NCBI GenBank assembly: GCA_030847615.1
Contig: JAUMIR010000012.1
Location: forward strand, 1,729,501-1,793,500
Direction of reading: 5' to 3'
Length of the DNA stretch: 64,000 nt
From: Gambelia wislizenii
Taxonomy: Eukaryota > Chordata > Lepidosauria > Squamata > Crotaphytidae
The notes under the pieces were generated by a model. That model did not search any database. It was not told the DNA's origin and worked only from the letters and a program-made list of their open reading frames with translations. Positions 31,729-41,760 of this stretch are shown in pieces. How positions within the stretch are numbered: the first letter of the stretch is position 1; every line of letters begins with the position of its first letter. The translations under genes were made by a program, and so were the position numbers.

Positions 31729-32079
31729 ATCTCTCTCTGTGTATATAAATACATAATATATTTCTTTAAGAGGTTAGTACTGGCTATAGGCAATGTTCAA
31801 ATATAATGATGGTTTTCTCCAATGTGATACCATGCATTGATGGAGTTTTCAAAGAAGGAGCTGTGTTAGTCTGTTTCTGCATAAAAAAGGAGAAAGAAAT
31901 GGTGGGATGTGGAGGAATATGGCAGCACCTTTAAGGTTAAAAGATTTCTTGTTTTAGCCTAAGCTTTCATGTGTTGTATCTGAAGAAGTGGATTGATAGC
32001 CAGAAAAGCTAAAATAAGTAACAGTTGGCCTTAAAGTCGCTGCTAGACTCCCTTTCCCCCTCCCTTTCCCTTTCTGCTT

Positions 32080-32320
32080 TTCATAGAATCATAGAATTGG
32101 AAGAGATCCCCAAGTGCCATCTAGTCCAACCTCCTGCCATGCAGGAATACACAATCAAATCATTCCTGACAGATGGTCATCAAAATTCTGTTTAAAAACC
32201 TCCAAAGGAGACTCCACCACACTATGAGGCAACATCGGATTCCACTGCTGGACAGCTCTTACCTTCAGGAAGTTTTTCCTAATGTTTAGGTGCAATCTCT
32301 TTTCATGCATTTATGTGTTG
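32080..32320 (-). mobile_element. CR1 3' end
   Basis: ATAGAATCATAGAATTGG, CCATCTAGTCCAACCTCC, CTGACAGATGGTCATCAA, GGACAGCTCTTACCTTCAGG, CCTAATGTTTAGGTGC. Confidence 0.85.
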
Positions 32321-32347
32321 CCTTTTTATGGTTTTATACAGCCTAAG

Positions 32348-32890
32348 CATGGCCTCAATGCTGGTGATCCCTGCTTGCTCAAGGACAGCAACATTTGTCC
32401 TTGATATTGAGAACACAGCTGCGCTGGGCAGGGCATGTTTCTAGGATGGAGGACCATCACATCCCCAAAATAGTACTCTATGGTACTACTCTACTCTATG
32501 GTGAACTCGCCACGGGTCAGCGTAAGAGGGGCGCTCCAAAAAAGCGATACAAGGACTCCCTGAAACAACATCTCAGGCTCAGCCAAATTGATCTCCAACA
32601 ATGGTCCGCCCTGGCCTCACATCGGGAGGCTTGGAGACACACTATCCACAATGCTGCAGCCTCATTTGAGAACTCACGCCGAACAAGTCTTGAAGAGAAA
32701 CGACAACGCAGAAAGAATCACAACCCGGAAACATCACCCAAGGAGACCTTCTGCCGTGCTTTCTGCAACCGGACTTGTTTATCTCGGATTGGCCTTTTCA
32801 GTCACCAGCGCGCTTGCAGAAAGCGCAGGATAAGTCCTTCCTGAATCTTCGTTTGCGAAGAAAAGCCAGAGAGAGAGAGAGAGAGAGCCT
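32348..32890 (+). mobile_element. LINE ORF2 3' end with 5' inversion and (GA)n tail
   Basis: From 32404 the sense strand encodes LRTQLRWAGHVSRMEDH, GELATGQRKRGAPKKRYKD, RRTSLEEKRQRRKNHNPET and the Cys/His end FCNRTCLSRIGLFSHQRACR, with an in-frame duplicated TACTACTCTA word near 32478. Bases 32348-32399 are the reverse complement of the segment that normally lies immediately upstream, so the 5' end is inverted. Ends in a (GA)n run at 32868-32888. Confidence 0.9.
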
Positions 32891-33258
32891 ATTGCATGAG
32901 TCCATAAGAGTAGCCACAGGCTAAACAGTGTTGAGCTTTTCATCAACAAACAGACCAATTTTGGGGCAGCTTGAAATATGTCTCTTGTTTCTTTTGGGGG
33001 CAAATGCCATAGAAATGCCAGGAAGCCACCAAACAACCAAGTAAAGGGGAAGTAGGTGGAGCCATTTGGGGAATCCTCAAAGGGTTGGAGTTGACCTCAG
33101 GGCTTGGAAACCCCAAATTCCAGCTTTTTGGGCATCTTATATGTTCTCTTCCCTCTTCTTTGCTTCTTTCCTGTGCGTGCATCTTCCACCACAATTAATA
33201 TCTGATCCCTCAAAGTCCTGGGGAAAGCTCATCTCACAGACCACTTGAATTAGATCAG

Positions 33259-33259
33259 C

Positions 33260-33302
<43 letters not shown>
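33259..33302. repeat. (TTTC)n microsatellite
   Basis: Eleven near-perfect CTTT units. Confidence 0.95.
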
Positions 33303-33319
33303 ATTTTTCACATGCAAAG

Positions 33320-33670
33320 GGGAGAATGTGAAGATCCACGCTGGGGCAGTTCAGGCTGTCGTGATAGATTAGCGCTCTGTTAACTAAAGTACGTATTCTG
33401 CTGAGCTGCCTGACCTTTTCGAATCCTGGCCAATGTTTCTCTTAACCGCTCCTCGGAGCTTGGCATGGCTTCAGCGTTGGCTTAAGGAAACCGTTAATTG
33501 AATTAAGTTTCCAAGTGTTTGGAACTATAAAAAAAGCAAATCATTTATCCCTCTCCCCTCCCTGCCCCTGATTGCTTGGAAGTTCACTTTGGCAAGACTC
33601 CTATTCCTTTTCAAAATGGAACAATCAACAATTATTCAAGATATCTATTAGCGGGCATTTCATTAGCCAG
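33320..33670. promoter_or_regulatory. Candidate conserved non-coding element
   Basis: Complex, CpG-bearing, repeat-free stretch: GTCGTGATAGATTAGCGCTC, AACCGTTAATTGAATTAAG, GATATCTATTAGCGGGCATT, TTTCATTAGCCAGC. Homeodomain- and GATA-like words cluster. Function inferred only. Confidence 0.35.
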
Positions 33671-33828
33671 CAAGGATGGTCATCTAGAGCATGGGCAGGC
33701 AAAGTGTGGTACATGAGGTCATTTTTATAGCCTCTGGTGGCAAAAATTCATTTTTTGTCCCACCCCAATGCCCTCTGGGGTGGCATGGGGGCATTCTGGC
33801 CATGTTTTTGACCCTCCTTGCCCAATTT

Positions 33829-34075
33829 AGCTATCTTTAAATACCTGAAGGAATGTCATGTAGAAGATTTAGCCAGCTTGGTTTCTGCTGCTCCAGAGAC
33901 TAGAATATGAACCAGTGGGTTCAAATGACAAGAGAAAAGATTCCACCTAAATATTAGGAAAAATATCTTGATTGTAAGACCTTTTCGACAGTGAAATGGA
34001 CTGACTTGGAAGGTGATGGACTCTCCTTTTCAGAGGTTTTGAAACAAAGTTTGGATGGGCATCTTTCAGAACTGT
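33829..34075 (+). mobile_element. CR1 3' region, diverged, split (part 1)
   Basis: TATCTTTAAATACCTGAAGG, TTGGTTTCTGCTGCTCCAG, AAAGATTCCACCTAAATATT, AGGTTTTGAAACAAAGTTTGG in sense CR1 order. Confidence 0.75.
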
Positions 34076-34267
34076 TTTAATCTTTAATAAGCCTAACCCT
34101 AACCTTTACCTTAAGCCTAACCCTTACCCAAATGGTTTTGCAAGACAATCCCAACCAAACAGAAATGGTTTTAATTGCATTTTTGTGACAAAATTATCAA
34201 TTATTAATTGATGTGTAAGCAGAACTGCACCACAATGAAACAGTTGCACTGAAATGGCCACACTGAA
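34076..34267. other. Insertion within CR1, telomere-like words
   Basis: About 190 bp separate two collinear CR1 parts. Contains CCTAACCCTAACC (34092-34104) and CCTAACCC (34116-34123), short telomere-like words, then AATTATCAATTATTAATTG. Origin unknown. Confidence 0.4.
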
Positions 34268-34354
34268 ACGTCCCATTCCATGGATTCCTGTATGGCAGAG
34301 GGTTGGACTAGATGACCTTGGAGGGTATCTTCCAACTCTAAGATACTGTGATTA
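34268..34354 (+). mobile_element. CR1 3' end (part 2)
   Basis: TGGATTCCTGTATGGCAGAG, GGTTGGACTAGATGACC, TATCTTCCAACTCTAAG. Confidence 0.75.
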
Positions 34355-34450
34355 GGAAGAACTCCATGACAGTAAGTGCTGTTTGATGGTAGAATGGACT
34401 GCCTCAGAAGGTGGTGGAGTCTCCTTCTTTGGAGGTCTTTAAAAGGAGGT
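34355..34450 (+). mobile_element. CR1 fragment
   Basis: TTAGGAAGAACTCCATGACA, GTAAGTGCTGTTTGATGG, AAGGTGGTGGAGTCTCC, TTTGGAGGTCTTTAAAAGG. A second CR1 in the same orientation. Confidence 0.7.
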
Positions 34451-34454
34451 TAAT

Positions 34455-34690
34455 ATCCAGTGTGGTGTCATGGTTTGAGCATTGGACTAAGACTCTGGAG
34501 ACAGGTTTTTAATCCCACGTTCAGCCCTGTAAACGCACTGGGTGACCTTGGACAAGTCACACTCTCTCAGCCTCAGAAGAAGGCAAGGGCCAACCCTTCT
34601 GAACAAATCTTTGCAAAACAAAACAAAACATGAAAGGGTCACCTTAGAGTCACCATAAGTCACAAACAACTTAAAGGCATACAATAAAGT
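34455..34690 (+). mobile_element. MIR-like CORE-SINE
   Basis: GTGTGGTGTCATGGTTTGAG, GGTTTTTAATCCCACG, CACTGGGTGACCTTGGACAA, CTCTCTCAGCCTCAGAAG, ACCATAAGTCACAAACAACT. An (AAAAC)n-like run has replaced part of the GCCAAGAAAACCC region. Confidence 0.8.
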
Positions 34691-34777
34691 TTCACAATGT
34701 CTGTATTTGCCTAGGGGCTGCTGTCATGTTACAATGTATTGGCAACCTACGAGCTCTGGAACATAGATGTTGCTCTG

Positions 34778-35022
34778 TTGTTGTTGTTGTAGTTGTTGTT
34801 TGCTTTCAGGTCATTTCCGACTTATGGCGACCTTAAGGCGAACCTATCGCTGGGTTTTCTTGGAAAGATTTGTTCAGAGGGGTTTTGCCACTTTTGCCAT
34901 CCTCTGAGGCTGAGAGAGTGTGACTTGCCCAAGGTAGGTTTCCATGGCTATGTAGGGATTGGAACTCTGTTATCCCAAATCCTAGTCCAATGCTCAAACC
35001 ATTGCACCAATCTGCTAGTGAC
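34778..35022 (-). mobile_element. MIR-like CORE-SINE, near full length
   Basis: (TTG)n, then TTCAGGTCATTTCCGACTTA, TGGCGACCTTAAGGCGAACC, GCTGAGAGAGTGTGACTTGC, AGTCCAATGCTCAAACC. Relatively young-looking copy. Confidence 0.8.
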
Positions 35023-35039
35023 GGATTTGTAAAATTACA

Positions 35040-35590
35040 AAGCATTGGCTATGATGGAGAGTCTTGGCCAATATTAGCCATTTCTCTTCTCCCTTTTCTT
35101 CCCATCATTTTATTGCTGAATCATGCAACATATTGATTTTAGTTTAGTTTTCTTAATTAGGTACTGCCCTGGTGAATTCATTAGACTCTCCCCACTTCCT
35201 TACCTGCATAGGACACACAAACTTTTATCCTATCTCCCAAGACAGATAAAATGTTCTTTAAAGAAGTTACTTCATTTCCTGTAGTCCTGGCAAGCTGAGG
35301 GAAGGGGAAAAAAACACACCACCCTTTCTTCTTTTTCCTCCAGTTCATTTTTATTATTACTATTTGAAAGAGATTAATTTTGACATTTCTGCTTTCCTTG
35401 CATTGGCCATTAACATATCAAAGGGCTGCCTCATCACAGCTTGTTCGTGATAAAAACCAGCAGCAATCTCGGAGCCCCTGTGTGGTCTTGTACACTTTCT
35501 ATAAAACACTCACAATAGGTCAGATACCAGCCTAAGAGCTGGCATGGAATAATTTATTGGGCTTTTGCCTAATTAGCACTCAGAAATATT
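35040..35590. promoter_or_regulatory. Candidate conserved non-coding element
   Basis: Repeat-free, AT-leaning complex sequence: TTTTCTTAATTAGGTACTG, GAAAGAGATTAATTTTGAC, GCATTGGCCATTAACATATC, TTTTGCCTAATTAGCACTC. Several TAATTA-type homeodomain words. No coding frame. Confidence 0.35.
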
Positions 35591-35817
35591 AGGAGTCAGG
35601 TGGGGATTAGCCTTACCTTGGGCTTCAGGGAGTCAAGGTGAGTGGAAGTGGACAAAAGACTCACCCAGACAGTGCAACCAGTGCTGAGCAAACAGAGTTT
35701 GCCACCGTGAGCTTTGGGGAGCCTTGAAATCAGTGCTAGCCATAAGCCAACAAAGCCAGGGGCCCAGTTGAAGCTCAGGTTGTCCAAGGGAAGCCAATGG
35801 TGTCACTAATAGATTTT

Positions 35818-36130
35818 CCTTGTGTTTTTTTTCCGGGCTGTGAGGCCGTGTTCTGGAAGAGTTTATTTCTGACATTTCGCTTGCATCTGTGGCTGGCATC
35901 TTCAGAGAATGGTTGTGTAGGGGTGTGTGTGGGGTTTATATGCCGTGAGTCCCTGTTGGAGAGGATTTGTGAATTTGTGTATTTGAATGGCTAGCTTCTG
36001 GGTGAAGATATGCAAGGAGGATGAGCGTCTGTTTGGCTGATGGTTGGCTAATGGTCCATTATCTGCTGGAAATCCCCCTGTCCCTGGGTGGAGTTCATTT
36101 GCAAGTGTTGAGTTCTGATTTTAGTGTTTT
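35818..36130 (-). mobile_element. Penelope-like element terminal repeat
   Basis: The complement carries CATTCTCTGAAGATGCCAGC, CACAGATGCAAGCGAAAT and AATAAACTCTTCCAGAACA, GGCCTCACAGCCCGG. The CTGAxGA...GCxGCGAAA pattern is the hammerhead-derived core known in Penelope element terminal repeats (CTGAAGA complement at 35899-35905, GAAA complement at 35875-35878). No reverse transcriptase or endonuclease part is nearby. A second copy lies at 50037-50345. Confidence 0.6.
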
Positions 36131-36163
36131 TCAGGACTGGCAGAATTAAAACATTAAAAATAC

Positions 36164-36437
36164 ATTTGGAGTGCCAATAATATGCCAATATCTGAAGTTT
36201 AAAGTGGTATCAAACTGCATTATTTCAACAGTACAGATGCACTCTAAGTCTCCAGGACACCAGGGTTTGAATCCCCACTGAGCCATGGAGACTCACCTTG
36301 GATAGGTCACACTCTCTCAACCTCTGAAGAAGGCAGTGGACACAAAGCCTCCCTCTGAAGAAGAAAACCCCATGGTATGATTGGTGCAGAGTTTCCATAG
36401 GTTGGAAGTGACTTGAAGGCACACAACAACAGTAATG
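36164..36437 (+). mobile_element. Chimeric SINE: MITE-derived head on CORE-SINE body, copy 1
   Basis: Bases 36168-36241 read GGAGTGCCAATAATATGCCA, then AAAGTGGTATCAAACTGCAT and TATTTCAACAGTACAGATGC, an arm of the palindromic hAT-like MITE. From TAAGTCTCCAGGACACCAGG on it is CORE-SINE with B box GGTTTGAATCC, but the A-box half is missing. The body has the diagnostic GGACACAAAGC and CTCTGAAGAAGAAAACCCC (GATCTTGCC-type word lost). The same join and changes occur at 51622-51893. Confidence 0.8.
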
Positions 36438-36454
36438 CCTGCTGGTTTTATTCT

Positions 36455-36740
36455 TAGATGAAGCAATGGGTAATTTTAGCCACTTTCTTCTCATTGCAAG
36501 AGAAACTTTGAAAACTCACACAGTTTTTGAAGCCTATTCACAGTTTAGGACTTATTCTGTGCAAAATTCGCACATGGATGTTTTCAACAGAAAACAGCAT
36601 TTTCTGTGCAACCCTCCACCCCAGAATTTTCTGCCAAGAAAATATTATTTCAATGTAGAAATATTATTCTCTGCACAGAAAGGCTGGCTTCCTGTGCAGA
36701 GCTTGCTGTTTTCAGGGAAAATCAACCTCATGTGAATTTT
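36455..36740. repeat. TTTTCTGTGCAGAAA-type dispersed repeat, copy 1
   Basis: CAGTTTAGGACTTATTCTGT, GCAAAATTCGCACATGG, ACAGAAAACAGCATTTTCTG, TTCTCTGCACAGAAAGGCTG. Related segments lie at 56805-57000, 57855-57995 and 58476-58640. Family unknown; internally palindromic. Confidence 0.5.
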
Positions 36741-36747
36741 GCACAAA

Positions 36748-36975
36748 CTAAGGCCAAATCCACACTACACAAATAGTCCAGTTTGAAATTGGATTATTTG
36801 CCATGGCTACTCCTATTGAATCCTGGGGTTTGTAGTTTTACAAGGCCTTTAGTCTTCTCTGCCCAAGAATGGTGGTGCCTCACCAAACTACACATCCCAG
36901 GATTCCATAGGGAGGAGCCATGTCAAATAATCCAGTTTGAAACTGGATTATTTGTATCATGTGGATTTGGTTTAT
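36748..36975. mobile_element. Palindromic hAT-like MITE, subfamily variant
   Basis: GGCCAAATCCACACTACACA and GTATCATGTGGATTTGGTTT mirror each other, as do TAGTCCAGTTTGAAATTGGA and TCCAGTTTGAAACTGGATTA. The centre has TCCTGGGGTTTGTAGTTTTA against AACTACACATCCCAGGATTC. Confidence 0.75.
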
Positions 36976-36999
36976 GTCCGAAACTGCAAGGCTTCTAGG

Positions 37000-37975
37000 A
37001 TTCTTCTCATTAGAGTTTCTTAATCATTTTTAAAAAAATATTTTGGATATTTTTTCCATCCCTACTGGGTAAAACCTAGGATCACAATAGAGGCTAACAG
37101 TACTTGGTCACTGAGGAAGCCATACTCATGTGTTGAAACTTTGTGCTAAGAGGAGAGTTTCATTGCCTTTTGACAAATTTGAATCTGGCTTGTGTGTGCA
37201 TTTTTTTTCTCATTCAGAGTCCAAAAAAGAAAAAAGAAAAAAAGCACAAAACAAAATTGTGTCTACGTATGCAGAAAGCAAGCTGTATTTCCTAATTTAT
37301 GTATATGTTTGCAAATGTGCGTGTGTGTGTTTCAGTTTTGATGGCTGTTTTGCCATGGAGAGAAATTGAGGAGAGCTGTTTGCAGCACTGCCTTAATGAT
37401 GAATAATAACTCAAGTGGCTCATTTATTACATAACTTGTTTGAAGTTCTTAGCTCTTCCTTCCCTCTTTCTAGTACAAACAGGAAGAAACATATGGCACT
37501 CAAAAAAGGGAAAGCCATGCATTAAAATCAGCCCCTTCTGCTGGCTAGGGGTAGCAGCAACCTAATAGATCCTGACAATAAGGAGTCAAATTAAAGCAGA
37601 TAAAGCCACACTGAATTTGTGAAAAGCTGGGAACAAGGATGAGAGGTGAACCAGCCATAATATGGATTGGGTCCCATACTCTCCTGATCTCTCTTGTCAG
37701 TTTATCCATGGAGGAGGGATGGTGTCTTGAAAGTTTGGACATAACCTTAGGTTGGCCATGAGTATTTGGAGCAGGGTTGGAAGATGCCACTTTCTAATCA
37801 TCCTCAAAAAACATTGCATGACCTGGTCTTCTCTGCTTTGCAATGCTGCAGAGTGAAAGAAAGCCATTGTCTTGATTTGGGCCTAAGTGAATAAACTCAA
37901 ACATGCAAGGTTATGGATCAACAGTTTTGAAATGGTCTCACTATTTCGTTTGTTGAAGGATGGTCGCTTTCAGGG
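37000..37975. other. Unassigned sequence
   Basis: T-rich and A-rich runs near 37190-37250 and a (GT)n near 37318-37331. No gene or element recognised. Confidence 0.35.
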
Positions 37976-38447
37976 GAGAGAAGAAATTGACAAGCTGGAA
38001 CGTGTCCAGAGGATGGTGACCAAAATGGTAAAAGATCTGGAAGCCATGATGCCCTATGAGGAGCGGCTTAGGGAGCTGGGTATGTTTAGCCTGGAAAAGA
38101 GGAGGTTAAGAGGTGATATGGTAGCAGTGTTTAAATATTTGAAGGGGTACTGAGGATGGAGCAAGCTTGTTTTCTGCTGCTCCAGAGACTAGGACACGGA
38201 GCAATGGGTCCAAACTACAGGAAAAGAGATTCCATATAAACATTAGGAAGAACTTCCTAACCGTAAGAGCTGTTCGGCAGTGGAGTACGCTGTGGCCTCG
38301 GAGTGTGGTGGAGTCCCTTCTTTGGAGGTTTTTAAACAGAGGCTGGGTGGCCATTTGACGGTTGTGCTTTGATTGTGCATTCCTGCAGGGCAGAAGGAGG
38401 TTGGACTGTATGGCCTTTGTGGTCTTTTCTAACTCTATGATTCTATA
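37976..38447 (+). mobile_element. CR1 ORF2 C-terminus and 3' end
   Basis: Encodes [40 protein letters not shown] and [11 protein letters not shown]. Then a 5-base loss, relative to other copies, after AAGGGG shifts the frame near 38148 into [19 protein letters not shown] and [15 protein letters not shown]. Ends at TCTAACTCTATGATTCTATA. This is the segment after the CR1 reverse transcriptase. No longer coding. Confidence 0.9.
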
Positions 38448-38912
38448 CACTCCTATACACTTCTGGTCCATGGTGACCTGGAAGTCTGTTGACAAAGGTC
38501 ACCTTAGAAATTCTCAAATGAATGAACGAGCAAATAGCATGCTTGGGAGCCAGATTTCCTTTTTCTCTTAAACAATGGCATGAGAACTCAGATCGTCTTT
38601 TCAGTTAATACAGTCAGGATTTCTATGGAGACTTTTAAATGCCAAATCCTCCCCCGCCACCTAAAATAATGTCCTTTACGGCGTGACTCCCCCTTTCTCC
38701 CTTTTGTCCTGAATTTCAACTGCTCTCATTATTGTCATACAATTGAGGAGGAACATATTCCAACACACTCTCTGTTTTAAAAGAGCAAGCTTCCCACTAC
38801 TGGTCTATGCATTATCCCACTGTGAGGAGGGCTATCTGTGTAAAAAGATGTGTTGTAAAATGGAAAGGAAGAGAGATGTTAGTTAAGGAGGAACAGAGTC
38901 AGTGAGGACTTA
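38448..38912. other. Unassigned sequence
   Basis: Nothing recognised. 38575-38780 is repeat-free, with a CGGCGTGACTCCC word. Confidence 0.3.
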
Positions 38913-39585
38913 TGCCACTTCCCTCCTCCTCCTTCTTCTTCCTTCTCCTCCTTCTACTTCTCCTTCCTGTTCTTCCTCCTCCTCCTTCCTCTTCTTCTTC
39001 CTCTTCTTCAACCCTCCTCCTTCTTCCTTGTCCTCCTCCTTCTTCCTCTTCTTCCTCCTTCTTCTTCCTCCTCCTTCCTCCTTCTCCTTTGCCTTCCTGT
39101 TCTTCTTCCTCCTCCTCGTCTTCCTCTTCTTCTTTTTCTTCTTTCTCTTCTTCCTCCTCCTCCTTCCTCCTTCCTCCTCCTCCTCCTCCTTCTTCTTCTT
39201 CCTGTTCTTCTTCCTCCTCCTCTTCTTATTTTTCTTCTTCTACCTCCTCCTCCAACTTCTTTCTCTTCTTCTTTCTCCTCTCCGGCCCTCCTCCTCCTTC
39301 TTCCTCCTCCTCCTCCTTCCTCCTCCTTCTTTTCCTTCTCCCTATTCTTCTTCCTTCTCCTCTCTATTCTTCCTCCTCCTCCTCCTTCCTCCTCCTCTTT
39401 TTTCCTCCTCTTCCTCCTCTTTTTATTCCTCCTCCTCTTCCTCTTTCTTCTCCTCTTCTTTCTCCTCCTCTGCATCTTTCCCTCCTTCCGCCCTCCTCCT
39501 CTTACTTTTTCCTTTTCCTCCTCTACTTCAACTTCTCTGTCTCCCCTTTCTGCCTCCCCTCCTGCTGCCCTTCATGCTCATCCTC
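38913..39585. repeat. Long polypyrimidine tract
   Basis: About 670 bp of TCC/TTC triplets on the plus strand with few purine interruptions. Frames of over 230 codons (Ser/Pro/Leu on plus, Arg/Lys/Glu on minus) result purely from stop-poor triplets. Such tracts can form triplex DNA; that is a property of the sequence class, not shown here. Confidence 0.95.
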
Positions 39586-39627
39586 ACCAAGTCTTCTTCC
39601 AAAGAACCTCCTGATAGGCTGAGCAGA

Positions 39628-39742
39628 GCAGAGGTGGGCAGCTCGTGGCATTTCAAATGAGTTTGCAATCCCCACCATCCCTCACTTTTGCCTACAACGG
39701 CTGGCAGGAGTTGCTGTCCAACAGGTTGCCCACTCCTAGAAC
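39628..39742. mobile_element. hAT-like MITE, short
   Basis: GCAGAGGTGGGCAGCTCG and, facing it, AACAGGTTGCCCACTCCTAG give terminal inverted repeats of the GAGGTGGGCAAC type. About 115 bp, no ORF. Confidence 0.5.
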
Positions 39743-39799
39743 AAGGGAACATCTGCCAGAAAGGAGATGGAAATACACCAAGTAGCTTTGCATCCAAGA

Positions 39800-40015
39800 A
39801 GAACAACAGAATGATAGACCAATGGGGTTGGAAGGGCTCCCATGTCTGTCTAGATCAGCTGCCTGCCAGTGCAGGAAGCCACGGCTAAAGCCACCCTTCT
39901 TCTTTCTCCATCCATCCATCCAACCAACCTACCTCTGCTATCTTCCAGCAAAGAGAGTCCAGCAGCTTCTAAGGAAGTCTGTTCCACTGTCAAACCATTT
40001 TAATTTCCAAAAGTA
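39800..40015 (-). mobile_element. CR1-like 3' end, diverged subfamily
   Basis: AACAGAATGATAGACCAATG, GGTTGGAAGGGCTCCCA, GATCAGCTGCCTGCC, AGTCTGTTCCACTGTCAAAC. Same order as CR1 but with a (CATC)n expansion and clear divergence. Confidence 0.55.
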
Positions 40016-40204
40016 ACTAGGATACATCATTACCTACAGCAAGACAAATAATGCCATTACCACTTTTTTTGCTACCTTTGAAAAGTCACCCAGCTACAAC
40101 CTCATTACTAGAAAAAGTAATTCTTTGGAGGCAAGGACACTGCTCCTGATGGCCACTTTTTTTACAAGAGCATCCCCTCCTTGGTAGCACAAGGGGTGGC
40201 TCAT

Positions 40205-40375
40205 TTCAGCAGAATACAAACAGCTGCAGCCATTGTTAAAGGAATAGGATTCCCCACTATTTCAGGGACAGGGACCAGCAACTTGGGCGGCTCCTTTAAA
40301 GTTCATGCAAAAACCCAAAGTGGATACACCACCTCACTGACATTGAAGCCACTGCCTGCTGCTCCTCTACTTGTA
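40205..40375 (+). repeat. Unclassified dispersed repeat, copy 3 (partial)
   Basis: GCTCCTTTAAAGTTCATGC, CACCTCACTGACATTGAAGC and CACTGCCTGCTGC parallel the right halves of the 16060 and 22200 copies. Confidence 0.35.
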
Positions 40376-41080
40376 GATCTAAGTCTCCCTTCTGTCTAAG
40401 AGATTTAAACATGAGCTTAACTGCTCCATCATAATTGAGAGAAGAGAAGAGATTAACTTTGTCTGGATCATGCCTATTCTATCTTTCTTTCTCCCTCTCT
40501 CTCTCTGTGACATTTGTGCATGCCCCCACAATGGATTGGGACACATCCATAATGCATAAGGGACCTGTCAGAATAATCTGTAAATTATTAATTGGAGACT
40601 ATGAATAATTAAAAACCTGCACAATAAAGGGGGGAAAAGTCATGGAGTCACAGAGAGCTGAGGATGGGATGTGAACCCCAATGATGTCCTTCAAACATTC
40701 ATATCCAGTTTTCTGCAGGGGAAGCATCAGAGAGATCAGACTTAAACTCCAATGGAGCTGGGAGAATCATCTTCATGAAATTTTTCCAAATGGTGTGTGT
40801 GTGAGAGAGAGCATGTGCACTGGGTGGAGAAATTACATATGTGTGGTGCCATGAGCCTCTTCAAACTCTCTGCAAATGCCAGCTTTGTTCAGAGATTTCC
40901 AACAATAAATAGAATCAAATATTTAACTGTATCAATTATACAGAGGAACAAGGCAGCTCGAGAGAAACTGCTACTAATGCTGAAGTTGGCTCTGGTTGCA
41001 TTTTGGGTTGGTTCTGGTCCAGATTTGGGACACTCATCCTCTCAGAGCTATAGCACTTAATAGCCTGAGTCCTCTTGTTA
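40376..41080. other. Unassigned sequence
   Basis: (CT)n near 40488-40507 and (GT)n near 40793-40801. No gene or element recognised. Confidence 0.35.
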
Positions 41081-41084
41081 GTCT

Positions 41085-41200
41085 CAATGAGTGCAGGCCC
41101 ATTGAGTCAATGGGATTGGCCTAAATATTGACTCGCCCTTTTAACAACTGATTGGCTTCATCTACGCTAGTTGGGACTATCCATAGACTGCATCCTATGG
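41085..41200. repeat. CCATTGAGTCAATGGG-type repeat
   Basis: CAGGCCCATTGAGTCAATGG, ATTGACTCGCCCTTTTAACA, CTAGTTGGGACTATCCATAG. Two more copies follow within 1.7 kb (41625, 42712). Confidence 0.5.
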
Positions 41201-41624
41201 GTAGTAGCAAATACAGCAGGTGGGCAAAGGGCATGTGGCACCCCAGGGAGGGTAGTTTTTGTGGCCACCAGGAAACCCAGGGGTTAAAAAATATGCAGTT
41301 TTACCCCCAAATGCTCTCTAGGGGCATGTGGGTTGTTTCCACCACATTGTGCCTCTCCCAGAATGTTTAAAGCACCAAAGATACTTTTTTTAAAACAAAG
41401 CATGAACAGGAAGTGATTTCTGCTCACTTCCTGTTGTTAAAAATGTCCTCCCATAGACCCCAAATGGCCCAGGAAGGCCTCAAAACATGGTGGAAATGCT
41501 CCAAGGGGAGTTTGGACCACTCTCTTTTTGTGTTCAGTTGTGCAGTGTGTGTCCGTCCCTAATAGGTCTCCTTGGGGACTAATGTCACCCCCTACACTTC
41601 CATAGTTGCCCATACCAGAATTAC

Positions 41625-41760
41625 AGTAAGGTCCACTGAATCAATGGGTTTTACCCAAAGGTTTACCTAGGACTTAGTGACTGATTAGATGGGTCTACCT
41701 GAGTTGAGACTAACCATAGACTGTGTTCTATTTTGGTACCGTCAACTAGAGTAAGGCCCA
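41625..41760. repeat. CACTGAATCAATGGG-type repeat
   Basis: AAGGTCCACTGAATCAATGG, TTTTACCCAAAGGTTTACC, GAGTTGAGACTAACCATAG. Same order as at 41085. An (ATCA)n run follows at 41760-41778. Confidence 0.5.

Noticed and set aside
34092..34123. Interstitial telomere
   Set aside because: Only about two CCCTAA units at each of two spots; too short to be more than chance or a repair scar.
38902..39660. Open frames of 252 and 236 codons (Ser/Leu/Pro-rich) and 155 codons (Arg/Lys/Glu-rich) on the other strand
   Set aside because: They coincide with the pyrimidine triplet tract, where stop codons cannot arise; composition is purely that of the repeat.
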